Shown here: positions 1 to 8,621 of the stretch, in pieces
Layout of the letters: each line of letters begins with the position of its first letter
Numbering within the stretch: the first letter of the stretch is position 1
NCBI RefSeq assembly: GCF_900103405.1
Contig: NZ_FNHX01000008.1
Location: forward strand, 62,001-126,000
Source of the DNA: Polaromonas sp. JS666
GTDB taxonomy: Bacteria; Pseudomonadota; Gammaproteobacteria; Burkholderiales; Burkholderiaceae_C
Length of the DNA stretch: 64,000 nucleotides
Direction of reading: 5' to 3'
Translations under genes and position numbers: made by a program
Notes under the pieces: model-generated
Databases searched by the model: none
The model's input: only the letters and a program-made list of their open reading frames with translations
Told to the model about the DNA's origin: nothing

Positions 1-1
1 T

Positions 2-1027
2 GTGGTGTCCCGTAGTCTGTTTTCCCCGTGGACGACGCTGCCGGCCTTGCTGGGGCTGGCGGGCCTGGCCTTGCTCGCATGGCGAACGCGCACGCGCGCA
101 CCGCTTGTGGCCTTCGGTATCTTGTGGTTCCTGGCCGGGCATGCTCTGGAATCCACGGTGTTGCCCCTGGAGCTCGTACACGAGCACCGCAACTACTTGC
201 CTGTCCTGGGGATCTTTCTGGCGGCAGGGTGGCCTCTGATGCTTGCGCTGGAACGCAAGGGGACGCACAGGACGATAGGCGTCGCGCTCGCGGCGGCGAT
301 GGTGGGCTACTTTTCCCTTGTCACGGCCCTGCGCGCGCACCAGTTCGGCGACAAATTGCGGCGTGCCCAGGTCGAAGCCCGAAACCATCCGGCATCGGCC
401 CGCGCCCAGCACGAGGCCGGAATCTCGCTGGCGGGACTGCCGGATGCGGCCTTGCGAGATTCGCCCACCTATGCTTTGGCCCGCACGCGTTACGAGCTGG
501 CCGGCAAGCTCGACCCGAATCTCAAGATGAACTGGCTGGGGCTGATCCACCTGAACTGCAAGGCGGGGATGCCGGCAAAACAGGCGGACATCGAGGAACT
601 GACGCGACGGCTGCGGGATACGCCTTTTGCGCCGGGCGATACAGGCGTGCTTTACAACATGAAAGAGATGTCGATTGCCGGCTCGGTCTGCCTTGCCAGG
701 CCGGAGATGGACGCGGTGTTTGCCGCCGCGCTGGCCAACCCCGGGGCGTCGCCGGCAGTCAAGGCAATGTTGTACTCATGGCACGCCGACTATTTGTGGC
801 TGCGTGAGCGCGACCTTGCGGCAGCGCGAAGCGCCTTGGGGCAATCACTGGCGTTGTATCCGTTCAACCCCAGCAATCGCCTCAAATGGGCACAGCTCCT
901 CATGCTCTCCGGGGAGCTGGCGCAGGCCCGGCAACTGCTTCTGGCATTGCGGACGGAGTATTTTTCGGCCGAAGAGCGAAAGACACTCGATGACATGCTC
1001 ACTGCGCTTAACATGACGGCACGTTGA
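2..1027 (+). CDS. Membrane protein with C-terminal helical repeats, probably 5'-truncated
   Basis: The reading frame is open from the first bases of the window, so the real start probably lies upstream and this is a C-terminal part of 341 residues or less. It begins with about four hydrophobic segments (roughly residues 12-28, 35-53, 66-84 and 92-110). The loop motif HEHRNYLP lies at about 60-67; it is typical of large bacterial membrane proteins of the TMTC/O-mannosyltransferase-like type that end in tetratricopeptide-like repeats. The remaining ~220 residues are soluble, Ala/Leu-rich and helical, and look TPR-like. Its stop overlaps the region just before a polyprenyl-phosphate glycosyltransferase gene, which suggests a role in glycan assembly. 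The function is inferred from architecture and neighbours only. Confidence 0.6.
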   Translation: MVSRSLFSPWTTLPALLGLAGLALLAWRTRTRAPLVAFGILWFLAGHALESTVLPLELVHEHRNYLPVLGIFLAAGWPLMLALERKGTHRTIGVALAAAMVGYFSLVTALRAHQFGDKLRRAQVEARNHPASARAQHEAGISLAGLPDAALRDSPTYALARTRYELAGKLDPNLKMNWLGLIHLNCKAGMPAKQADIEELTRRLRDTPFAPGDTGVLYNMKEMSIAGSVCLARPEMDAVFAAALANPGASPAVKAMLYSWHADYLWLRERDLAAARSALGQSLALYPFNPSNRLKWAQLLMLSGELAQARQLLLALRTEYFSAEERKTLDDMLTALNMTAR

Positions 1028-1047
1028 CACCAACCGGTCGCCTGACA

Positions 1048-1935
1048 ATGCCCCATACCGTCCCACTCTCTATTGTCCTTCCCGCCAGAAACGAGGCGAC
1101 GGGCTTGCGGGATCTCCTGCCTCGCATCCTGGCCGCGGCCCCTGAGGCGGAGGTGCTGGTGGTTGATGACGGCTCCACCGATGACACGCCCGCAGTGTGC
1201 GCCGGACACCGCGTTAAACACCTGCGGCACCCTTACGCCAAAGGTAATGGCGCGGCCATCAAGACCGGCGCCCGGGCAGCGCTTGGGGAGGTGATTGTTT
1301 TCATGGATGCCGACGGCCAGCACAAGCCCGAAGACATTCCCAGCCTGCTCGAGGAATTCAACAAGGGCTACGACATGGTGGTGGGCGCGCGGCAGGCCGG
1401 CTCCCAGGCCGGCTTGCATCGCGCGGCCGCCAACGACATTTTCAGCCGTTTCGCGAGCTGGATGGTGATGCAGCCGATTGCCGACCTTACCTCGGGATTC
1501 AGGGTGGTTCGTGCGGCCAAGTTTCGCCAGTTCCTCTACTTGCTGCCCAACGGCTTTTCGTATCCGACAACGATCACCATGAGCTTCTTCCGCGCCGGCT
1601 ATGGCGTGGCCTATGTGCCCATCCATTCGCCGCGCAGGAGCAGCGGCGCCAGCCATATCCATCCGCTGCGCGACGGTTTGCGTTTTCTGCTGATCATCAT
1701 CAAGATCGGTACGCTTTTTTCACCGCAAAAGCTTTTTCTCCCGATCAGCGCGGGCTTCTTCCTGACGGGGCTTGCTTACTATCTGTACACCTATATGACG
1801 GCCGGCCGGTTCACCAACATGAGTGCGCTGCTGTTCATCTCGGCGGTTTTCACGTTTCTGATAGGTATCGTCTCCGAGCAAATCTCCGCATTGCATTACA
1901 AGAATATTGATACCAGCGACCGCGAAAGTGAATAG
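1048..1935 (+). CDS. Family 2 glycosyltransferase, DPM1/polyprenyl-phosphate sugar synthase type
   Basis: A 295-residue GT-A glycosyltransferase that probably moves a sugar from a nucleotide donor to a polyprenyl phosphate. The N-terminus SIVLPARNEA, the nucleotide-binding VDDGSTDDTP at 39-48 and the metal-binding DADGQH at 87-92 are classic for dolichol-phosphate mannosyltransferase-like enzymes. The last ~70 residues hold two hydrophobic helices (around FLPISAGFFLTGLAYYL and SALLFISAVFTFLIGIV), as in membrane-anchored relatives. The ATG at 1048 is preferred over an in-frame TTG at 1024 because the family starts directly at this beta strand. It follows the upstream gene by 20 bases and probably shares its transcript. 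Confidence 0.85.
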   Translation: MPHTVPLSIVLPARNEATGLRDLLPRILAAAPEAEVLVVDDGSTDDTPAVCAGHRVKHLRHPYAKGNGAAIKTGARAALGEVIVFMDADGQHKPEDIPSLLEEFNKGYDMVVGARQAGSQAGLHRAAANDIFSRFASWMVMQPIADLTSGFRVVRAAKFRQFLYLLPNGFSYPTTITMSFFRAGYGVAYVPIHSPRRSSGASHIHPLRDGLRFLLIIIKIGTLFSPQKLFLPISAGFFLTGLAYYLYTYMTAGRFTNMSALLFISAVFTFLIGIVSEQISALHYKNIDTSDRESE

Positions 1936-2018
1936 CATGGCCGTGGGATGCCCCGGCACCTGATGCCCGCACCGTTAAACAATATTGGCTGGCTCCCATC
2001 GATCTAGAAAGTCATGGT

Positions 2019-3128
2019 TTGAACATTCTGATGAGCAGCACCTCCTACCCGGAAAGCCCGCAGGACTGGCGCGGCCGTTTCATTGCCAACCAGGCCGGCG
2101 CGCTGGCACGGCGCGGTGACGTTCGTCTTTCGCTGTGGGCACCACCGGGAGAGCTGCCAGCCCATGTGGCTGCCGCGACGACACCGGCGGATGCGCTCTG
2201 GCTCGCACGCCTGTCGAAACAAGGCGGTATCGCCCATCTGCTGCGCACCCGCAAGGCGCTGGCCGCCGGAACCATTCTGGCCCTGCTGGCGCGCCTGGGC
2301 CGTGCCTATCGCCGCCAACCGGCCGACGTCGTTCACGTCAACTGGCTTCAGAATGCCCTGCCTTTGTGGGGCACGACAACGCCGGCGTTGATCACGGTAC
2401 TTGGCAGCGATTTTGGCCTGCTGCGCTTGCCCGGCATGAAGGCCTTGTTACGCGCCGTGTTGCGGCAACGCCGCGCGATCCTGGCGCCCAATGCGGAGTG
2501 GATGCGGCCGGCGCTGGAGCAGGCCTTTGGCGACCTTGCCGAAATCCGTCCGATTGCCTTTGGGGTGGATGACCCCTGGTTTGAGGTGGTGCGCCGGCCT
2601 GCGGCAGGCAGCGCGCGGCAATGGCTGGCGGTGACCCGGCTGACCCGGGACAAGATCGGCGACCTGTTCGCCTGGGGCGAGGGCGTTTTTGGTAATGAAC
2701 GGCAGTTGCACTTGTTCGGTCCCATGCAGGAGACGCTCGAACTTCCCTCCTGGGTGCGCTACCACGGCCCGACGCATCCGGCCGATTTGCTTGAAAACTG
2801 GTTTCCCCAGGCCTGCGGATTGATCACCCTCAGCCGCCACGACGAGGGGCGGCCGCAAGTGATGCTGGAAGCCATGGCGTCGGGCCTGCCGGTTCTTGCG
2901 TCCGACTTGCCGGCGCACCGCGACATGGTGCAACACCGCGTCACGGGTTGGCTTGCGGCCGGCCGTGACGAGCTGTCCCAGGGCCTGGAATGGCTGGAGG
3001 ACCCTGTGCATAACCAGGCCACAGGGCAAGCGGCTCGAGGATGGATCAAGGACACGATAGGCACCTGGGACGGCTGCGCCGGCCGTTATGTGGCTGCCTA
3101 CCAGAATCTTCTGGAGCGCAGCGCGTGA
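2019..3128 (+). CDS. GT-B glycosyltransferase (GT4-like)
   Basis: A 369-residue retaining GT-B glycosyltransferase. The N-terminal NILMSSTSYP followed by GRFIANQ is the usual acceptor-domain opening of GT4 enzymes. The C-terminal donor site shows the EX7E motif (E276 and E284) within DEGRPQVMLEAMASG, followed by the nucleotide-binding turn LPVLASDLPAHRDMV. No membrane segments are seen. The best start is a TTG at 2019; an ATG at 2031 would drop four residues of the first beta strand. The stop overlaps the GTG of the next gene as GTGA, so the two are translationally coupled. The sugar specificity cannot be told from sequence. Confidence 0.8.
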   Translation: MNILMSSTSYPESPQDWRGRFIANQAGALARRGDVRLSLWAPPGELPAHVAAATTPADALWLARLSKQGGIAHLLRTRKALAAGTILALLARLGRAYRRQPADVVHVNWLQNALPLWGTTTPALITVLGSDFGLLRLPGMKALLRAVLRQRRAILAPNAEWMRPALEQAFGDLAEIRPIAFGVDDPWFEVVRRPAAGSARQWLAVTRLTRDKIGDLFAWGEGVFGNERQLHLFGPMQETLELPSWVRYHGPTHPADLLENWFPQACGLITLSRHDEGRPQVMLEAMASGLPVLASDLPAHRDMVQHRVTGWLAAGRDELSQGLEWLEDPVHNQATGQAARGWIKDTIGTWDGCAGRYVAAYQNLLERSA

Positions 3129-3988
3129 GGCGCGACGACGTATTGCTGCTGGGCGGTGCGGGCTTTATCGGTAGTGCCCTGGCCAGGCGCCTGCACGATG
3201 AGAAGAGGACTGTGCATATCCTCGGCCGCCAGCAGGAGGCGCAGCTTGAGCAGGTGCTGCCCCAATGCGGCACGGTGGTGCACCTTGCCTGCTCCACCAC
3301 GCCGGGCGTGTCCGCTGCCAGCCCCGGCCTGGAACTGGGCAATCTCGCCTTGACCCTGCGCCTGCTGGACTCGCTGAAAAACCAGCCGCAGACACACCTG
3401 ATCTTCTTTTCATCGGGAGGAACGGTGTACGGCAACCCCCGGAGCCTGCCCGTGACGGAGGGCAGTGCTATCGCGCCACTTTCCAACCACGGGGCGAGCA
3501 AGGCCTCACAAGAGCTTTTTTGCGGCGCGTTACGGGCTCGCGGCCATGCCGTCACTATCCTTCGCCCTTCGAATGCCTATGGCCCCGGACAAACGGTGAA
3601 AAGCGGCTTTGGCTTGGTGCGCACCGTGCTTGAGCATGCAAGGCTAGGCACGGAAATGGAAATCTGGGGCGACGGTGAGAGTGTGCGCGACTTCATTCAC
3701 GTCGACGACGTCGCCGAGGCGTGCGCGCGTCTGGTGTCTCTGCCGGAAGACAGCGGAACTTACAACCTTGGCAGCGGCAAAGGGCATAGCGTCAATGAGG
3801 TGCTGCGCATTGTGGAGAGCGTCGGCGGGCGCGAGGTAAAGAGAACCTATCGCCCGGCCCGCACGGTGGATGTGCGCAATATCGTGCTGGATATTTCGCG
3901 GCTGGAAACCCGCCTGTCCTGGGCGCCTTGCATTCCCCTTGAAGAAGGGGTTCACGGGAGCTGGCAATGGCTATTGGATCAGCCGTGA
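3125..3988 (+). CDS. NAD-dependent epimerase/dehydratase-like SDR with His replacing the catalytic Tyr
   Basis: A 287-residue extended short-chain dehydrogenase of the nucleotide-sugar epimerase/dehydratase type. The Rossmann motif GGAGFIG sits at residues 10-16, and the FFSSGGTVYG strand carrying the usual catalytic Ser/Thr region is present. At the place of the YxxxK motif the protein reads NHGASK, giving H122 and K126, so the catalytic tyrosine is missing. Downstream DFIHVDDVAEA and NLGSGKGHSVNEV are standard. The GTG start at 3125 overlaps the previous stop, and an upstream in-frame start would lie inside that gene. It presumably makes or modifies a nucleotide sugar for the flanking transferases, unless the His variant changes its chemistry. 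Confidence 0.75.
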   Translation: MRRDDVLLLGGAGFIGSALARRLHDEKRTVHILGRQQEAQLEQVLPQCGTVVHLACSTTPGVSAASPGLELGNLALTLRLLDSLKNQPQTHLIFFSSGGTVYGNPRSLPVTEGSAIAPLSNHGASKASQELFCGALRARGHAVTILRPSNAYGPGQTVKSGFGLVRTVLEHARLGTEMEIWGDGESVRDFIHVDDVAEACARLVSLPEDSGTYNLGSGKGHSVNEVLRIVESVGGREVKRTYRPARTVDVRNIVLDISRLETRLSWAPCIPLEEGVHGSWQWLLDQP

Positions 3989-4965
3989 AATCACACACGG
4001 ACGGGAGCGCCGTGTCGCGCGCCGGGGCAGAGGCAGTTTCTTTGCAGGAAGGCGCTTGCGGCGCGTCCCTGGGCCTGGTGTGCGCGATTGTCGTCGCCTA
4101 TTACCCCGACGAGGAATTCAAAACACGGCTTCGTAGCCTGTTGCCCCAGGTGGCGCGTGTAGTCGTGGTCGACAACACGCCGGCGGAAGGCGTCGTGCGC
4201 CGGCTGGACTTACCGGGGGACGCAGCAAAAATCCATCTGGTTTCAAACCGGGCCAATCTAGGCATTTCAGCCGCGCTCAACCAGGGCCTTCACCACGCCT
4301 TGGATGCCGGATGCACATGGGCGCTGACGCTGGACCAGGATACCCAGTGCTTTCCGGATATGGTGAGCACGCTTCTTGGCGTGTCCGTAGCATGCACGCC
4401 GACGCCGGCAGTCGTCGGGGGGAACTACCTGGACCCAAGGAGCAAGCGCCCCGAAGTGGCGGTCGGGGAGGCTGGGGCCTTCCTGGTGCGAAAAACAGTC
4501 ATTACCTCCGGATGCCTGGTTGATGTGCGTCTTGCGCTGGCAATGGGAGGATTCCGGGAAGACTATTTCATCGACCAGGTGGATCACGAGTTCTGCTTGC
4601 GAGCCCAGGCGCATGGCCATCAAGTGGTCATCAGCCGCAAGCCCGTCATGACGCATAGCGTCGGCGAGTCCGGCGGGGTGCGCCTTCCCTTGTTGGGCAT
4701 ACTTCCGAATCATCCGCCGGTGCGCAAGTACTACATCGCCCGCAATACGGTGGTCACCGTGATGACCTATTGGCGACGAGAGCCCGAGTGGTGCCTGCGG
4801 CGGCTGGCGCGCCTGCTGCTGGGGCTTGGGGGCATGGCTCTTCTGGAGAAGCAAGGCTTTGCCAAAGTCCGCGCATTCGCGGGTGGCGTCGCGGACGGCT
4901 TGCGCGGGCGCATGGGCCCCTGCACGAGGGAGCCAGTGCTGCGACCTCGCTCCGGCATATCCTGA
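3967..4965 (+). CDS. Family 2 glycosyltransferase, rhamnosyltransferase-like
   Basis: A 332-residue GT-A protein resembling bacterial rhamnosyltransferases. After ~35 poorly conserved residues it shows the strand VCAIVVAYYPDEEF and the nucleotide site VVVVDNTP (about 64-71). The metal-binding aspartates are in LDQDT (D123), and the late acidic motif DYFIDQVDHEFCLRA is typical of RfbF/WbbL relatives. The start overlaps the end of the epimerase-like gene by 22 bases. It could begin later, because the first ~30 residues look unconserved. A soluble cytoplasmic enzyme acting on a lipid-linked glycan is the likely role. Donor and acceptor are unknown. Confidence 0.8.
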   Translation: MAIGSAVKSHTDGSAVSRAGAEAVSLQEGACGASLGLVCAIVVAYYPDEEFKTRLRSLLPQVARVVVVDNTPAEGVVRRLDLPGDAAKIHLVSNRANLGISAALNQGLHHALDAGCTWALTLDQDTQCFPDMVSTLLGVSVACTPTPAVVGGNYLDPRSKRPEVAVGEAGAFLVRKTVITSGCLVDVRLALAMGGFREDYFIDQVDHEFCLRAQAHGHQVVISRKPVMTHSVGESGGVRLPLLGILPNHPPVRKYYIARNTVVTVMTYWRREPEWCLRRLARLLLGLGGMALLEKQGFAKVRAFAGGVADGLRGRMGPCTREPVLRPRSGIS

Positions 4966-5034
4966 ATTCATTCAACGCCTGTTTTGGTCGCCAACCCATC
5001 CCGATTCCAGCCCTGAACTCTCGGTAGTAACGCG

Positions 5035-5889
5035 ATGATTCGAAGAGCCATTCACATACTGCAATCGCGCGGAATCAGGGGCCTTGTGCGTGCGGCCATA
5101 GTTCGTGGGCGCGGCTTGCTGGCGAAACCATCCGCGCTGCTGCCGACTTACCAGGACAGGTTTATAGGCAAATGCGGAATCGAGATTGGCGGACCCAGCC
5201 AGGCCTTTTCACGAAGAGGCGTCTTTCCTGTCTACCCCATGGTTGGAAATCTCGACAACTGCAATTTCGGCGCAAGCACGGTGTGGGAGGGGAGTCTCCA
5301 GCAGGGGAAAACCTTTGTGTTTGATCCGGCAAAGCCCGCCGGCCAGCAGTACCTCGCCGAGACAACGGCGCTGGGTCAGCTCCCATCTGCCGCTTATGAT
5401 TTTGTGCTGTCTTCGCACATGCTGGAACACACCGCCAACCCCATACTAGCCCTGCTGGAGTGGAAGCGCTTGTTGACCGACCACGGGACCCTGGTGCTTT
5501 TGCTGCCCGACAGGCGTTATACCTTTGACCATCGCCGGCCGGTGACCACGCTGGCGCACCTGATAGATGACTTCAAGGCCGGAAGGGGAGAGGATGACCT
5601 GACGCATTTGGAGGAGATTCTGGCGCTGCACGATCTGAAGCGCGATCCCGATGCGGGTGATATGAAGGCCTTCAAGGTGCGCTCCCTGCGCAATGTGGAA
5701 AACCGTTGCTTGCACCATCATGTGTTCGATGTGCGCCTTGCGCGTGAGCTCGTGGAGCACATTGGGATGACGGTTCACGCTGCAGAAGAGATACGGCCGC
5801 ATCACATTCTGTTGCTGGCTCAAAACAAAGTGCTGAACGCACCGCCCCAAGCCCTCATTCTTGAGGAGACAAGGCCCAGGGGGTGGTAA
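5035..5889 (+). CDS. SAM-dependent methyltransferase-like protein of the polysaccharide locus
   Basis: A 284-residue protein of the class I methyltransferase fold as found in LPS and capsule clusters. The glycine-rich GIEIGGPSQAF near residue 50 stands where the SAM-binding loop is expected. SSHMLEHTANP and the following LLTDHGTLVLLLPDRRYTF match the post-motif strand and hydrophobic strand of Methyltransf_11-like enzymes. The N-terminus is basic and amphipathic. It is the last gene of the rightward block and runs tail to tail, 25 bases apart, into the leftward block. It may methylate a sugar of the surface glycan. A fold without catalysis cannot be excluded because the first SAM loop is atypical. 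Confidence 0.6.
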   Translation: MIRRAIHILQSRGIRGLVRAAIVRGRGLLAKPSALLPTYQDRFIGKCGIEIGGPSQAFSRRGVFPVYPMVGNLDNCNFGASTVWEGSLQQGKTFVFDPAKPAGQQYLAETTALGQLPSAAYDFVLSSHMLEHTANPILALLEWKRLLTDHGTLVLLLPDRRYTFDHRRPVTTLAHLIDDFKAGRGEDDLTHLEEILALHDLKRDPDAGDMKAFKVRSLRNVENRCLHHHVFDVRLARELVEHIGMTVHAAEEIRPHHILLLAQNKVLNAPPQALILEETRPRGW

Positions 5890-5914
5890 AGAGCCACGTC
5901 GGAAAAAGGTGCGC

Positions 5915-7714
5915 CTAGCGGCGCAAGAAACTGCGTAAAAAGCGCAAGGTGCGAAGCATCGCCAGCAGGAGGCCATCGGACCTGACGACGGCGAAGAATT
6001 CTTCGTAGAGCCGCAATAGATAGCTGCTATAGGGCAGAACAGGCCAAATAAGAGCCGACTTGAGTCCCAGGTATTTGAACGAAATGAATTTTGGCTTGGA
6101 GGATGACTTTTTTACTTGTGGATCAAAGGTGTTGACGGCGCTGAGCGAAGTTACCGGATCCGCGTGCGGTGCGGTTCGCCCGGTCGTCACGGCTTCCAGC
6201 ATGCGTTCCACCTCCGTGATGACGGTTTCGGGGGCTACAAAATTCCGGCAGTGCGAGCCTCCATACAAGGGGCAGCGCAAGATGGCGGCGCAGGGGCGGC
6301 AACTCAGGCCTTTCTCCAGGGACAGGTAATTTTGTGCTGGCCGCGCGTTTGAGTTTTCGGGTCGTGTGTTGGCGAACAAACAGATGGTGGGAAGCCCCAG
6401 AACGTGAACGGCATAGTGCACGGGAAAAGAATCCATTCCCACCAGAAGGTGATGAGTGCGAAGCAATCCGACGAAATGCCCGTAGTCCTTGAATGTTGTG
6501 ATCCGGCACTTGGGATGGTCGTACTGCGTCGACGCAAGAACCGTGACCGAATATCCTTTGGCGCAAAGCAAATCAATCAACTGCTCTTGCTGGTCTTCAG
6601 CGTAGATTTTCAGTGGCCAGCCGCCATCAAAGTGAAGCAGGATTTTGTGAGGGCCGCCGGAGGGCTTGGGCACGAAAAGGTCAGGCCCCGATTTCCGGGG
6701 AACCAGTAGCTCCGCGCGTGAGCGAAGGCCTTCACCCAGACCAAAAATGTATTGATCAATAAGATGGAATTTTGTGACGTTGTAAGTTCTGGAGGACCGG
6801 TAATAGCCATAAAAGCTATCCTCGGGCAACTGATTGCAGAAGTGTTCGAAATAAGTAGGGTCGGAAGTTACATTGCCGCGCTTGAAGTCCTCGCCTCGAT
6901 TAGGCACGGGCAGATCTATCGGCAGCACTGCCAGTTCGGGCGCATTGTCGGCGACTATGTCTTCATAGGCTCTGTTAATGACGATGCGAGATACGGGTGA
7001 TCTGATGTGCTTGAATGCGATGCTGAAAAACAGCAAATCCCCGGCGTGGTAGGGCATGACGGCGGTAAACGGAATGTCGTCCCTTTGGCGTTCGGCTTCA
7101 TGGTGATCACTCGCCTTGACGCGAGAAGCCAGTATCCTTACGGCTCTGTCGGCCACCCAGTGGTAGATGGATCGATTTCCCTCAAACTGGAAGCCGTTGT
7201 GGTCGCACCACCGTAGAGAGACGCGGTTGAGCGGGATGTCCGGGGTAGCTGCAAAATACGCTCGTTGCAGCAGTTCAGCGTCTGTCGTGCTGTTCACGGT
7301 GGAAAGCAACGCCAGGAAACGGGAATCCTTGCTCGTCAGAGAAGCGGGAAGCAAGTAGCCAGTAGGCAAGCCCCGGTCATCGCTGAGTACGGCCATCTCG
7401 TGGGTTGATGCGACCTTTCGCAATGCATCCAAAACCAATGCAATATTTAGCTGATTTATCCTGAATAAGGGGTTGAATATGAACTTGGGGGTTTCCTGGC
7501 CGGGCTCTTCCAGCGAACAGAGTCGCACAAACATCTCCTGCACATACCGGGCGGGAGTTCCAAAGGCCGAATCAAAGATTTCCGAAAAGGAAAGAGCGCT
7601 TCTGGAGATTGTGAAGCTGTGAATTACCCAGCTCTGGCTGCCCGGGTCGGACAGGACGAGACTGGATTCGTTGATGATCCCGAGTTTCATTTTCTTGTGC
7701 GGGACGGCTGTCAT
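5915..7714 (-). CDS. Glycosyltransferase family 9-like (heptosyltransferase fold) protein
   Basis: A 599-residue protein whose C-terminal half looks like the donor domain of ADP-heptose:LPS heptosyltransferases. ILLHFDGGWPLKIY is followed by GYSVTVLAS, then GMDSFPVHYAVHVLG at about 426-440 and TICLFANTRPEN. A cysteine-rich stretch, GLSCRPCAAILRCP with a later HC, follows; it is common in this subfamily and may bind metal. The N-terminal ~200 residues are unrecognised. At 599 residues it is longer than ordinary heptosyltransferases (about 350), so the extra N-terminal region is a separate domain. It is the last gene of a four-gene leftward unit and is visibly poor in G+C compared with the chromosome. 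Confidence 0.7.
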   Translation of the reverse strand: MTAVPHKKMKLGIINESSLVLSDPGSQSWVIHSFTISRSALSFSEIFDSAFGTPARYVQEMFVRLCSLEEPGQETPKFIFNPLFRINQLNIALVLDALRKVASTHEMAVLSDDRGLPTGYLLPASLTSKDSRFLALLSTVNSTTDAELLQRAYFAATPDIPLNRVSLRWCDHNGFQFEGNRSIYHWVADRAVRILASRVKASDHHEAERQRDDIPFTAVMPYHAGDLLFFSIAFKHIRSPVSRIVINRAYEDIVADNAPELAVLPIDLPVPNRGEDFKRGNVTSDPTYFEHFCNQLPEDSFYGYYRSSRTYNVTKFHLIDQYIFGLGEGLRSRAELLVPRKSGPDLFVPKPSGGPHKILLHFDGGWPLKIYAEDQQEQLIDLLCAKGYSVTVLASTQYDHPKCRITTFKDYGHFVGLLRTHHLLVGMDSFPVHYAVHVLGLPTICLFANTRPENSNARPAQNYLSLEKGLSCRPCAAILRCPLYGGSHCRNFVAPETVITEVERMLEAVTTGRTAPHADPVTSLSAVNTFDPQVKKSSSKPKFISFKYLGLKSALIWPVLPYSSYLLRLYEEFFAVVRSDGLLLAMLRTLRFLRSFLRR

Positions 7715-7727
7715 TTAGTCTGGATTC

Positions 7728-8621
7728 TCACGGCTCACTCCTGCGTATGAAGCCCCGAATTCGAGTCAGACGCCGGAAAGTGGAGCGCAGGAATAAAATA
7801 AAACCTGATTCCCCGAGGATCGCGGCGATCACTCTCGCTGGCAAGGCGTTCGCCAGTCTCAAAGGGGAAAGCGTGGATGCATTTTCGGAAAAAGCCTGTA
7901 GCCGGCGCCGAAAAACTGCGACTGCATCCTCTCTTCTGCCTTTTGCCAAAAGGTTCTTCGCAAACTGCAGGCATTGACTCGACCGCAGGATGTCAGGCGT
8001 CAACAGCGCCAGAAAGTCATGAAACTCTTCGTGCTTCACGCACGTCCCCATGTTGTACAGGGCATGAAAACCGAAGGGGACACTTTTGGGTGTTGTGGAT
8101 TCGAAGGAAAAGCGTTCCGCCACCGCTTCAGGCGCAAATCGAATACCGTAGCGTTGTTCCAGCAACGGGCGGTATTGGCGGCAAATGACCACATCTTCGG
8201 GATGCGTTTCTACGATTTCCGGATCACGGAGGGCTTCCAGCAAGCGTTTCGATCGCAGCGAAAAGCCGCCATTGCCCACCCGATAGGCGTCCTTCTGGAA
8301 TTCCCAGGTTGCACCTATGTAATCGTACTGAAGGAACTCGTCCGTCCAGGCGGATGGATTAATGACGTAGCCGTCCCATTGCACGAGGAGGACATGTGAA
8401 GTGTGTACGTGGTCAACAAGCGTCTTGGCCACAAAGTGGGAGTATTCGGCGTGACTTTGAAGTGGAGGTATGCGTTCCACGCGCAAATCAGGCAAATCGT
8501 GAAATCCGCTGGTCAGGAGCAGCGTTTCCGCGAACGGAAGCGCGGACATGGACAGCCGCAAGGCACGAACTGCCAAGGGCTGGTTCACACAATCGACGCA
8601 GCAAAGCGTGATGCTTTTCAT
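7728..8621 (-). CDS. DUF5672 family protein
   Basis: A 297-residue protein recognised as DUF5672 by its conserved core: LLVQWDGYVINPSAW, then YDYIGATW, then VGNGGFSLRSKRLLEAL. In known genomes the family sits in glycan clusters, and its pattern resembles GT-A transferases that lack a clear DXD. Here an Asp/Glu cluster around HPEDVVICRQYR could serve. No signal peptide or membrane helix is visible. The start ATG overlaps the stop of the upstream glycosyltransferase by 4 bases, so the genes are coupled, and the next gene follows after 13 bases. The function is inferred as a glycosyltransferase or accessory, not shown. Confidence 0.75.
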   Translation of the reverse strand: MKSITLCCVDCVNQPLAVRALRLSMSALPFAETLLLTSGFHDLPDLRVERIPPLQSHAEYSHFVAKTLVDHVHTSHVLLVQWDGYVINPSAWTDEFLQYDYIGATWEFQKDAYRVGNGGFSLRSKRLLEALRDPEIVETHPEDVVICRQYRPLLEQRYGIRFAPEAVAERFSFESTTPKSVPFGFHALYNMGTCVKHEEFHDFLALLTPDILRSSQCLQFAKNLLAKGRREDAVAVFRRRLQAFSENASTLSPLRLANALPARVIAAILGESGFILFLRSTFRRLTRIRGFIRRSEP

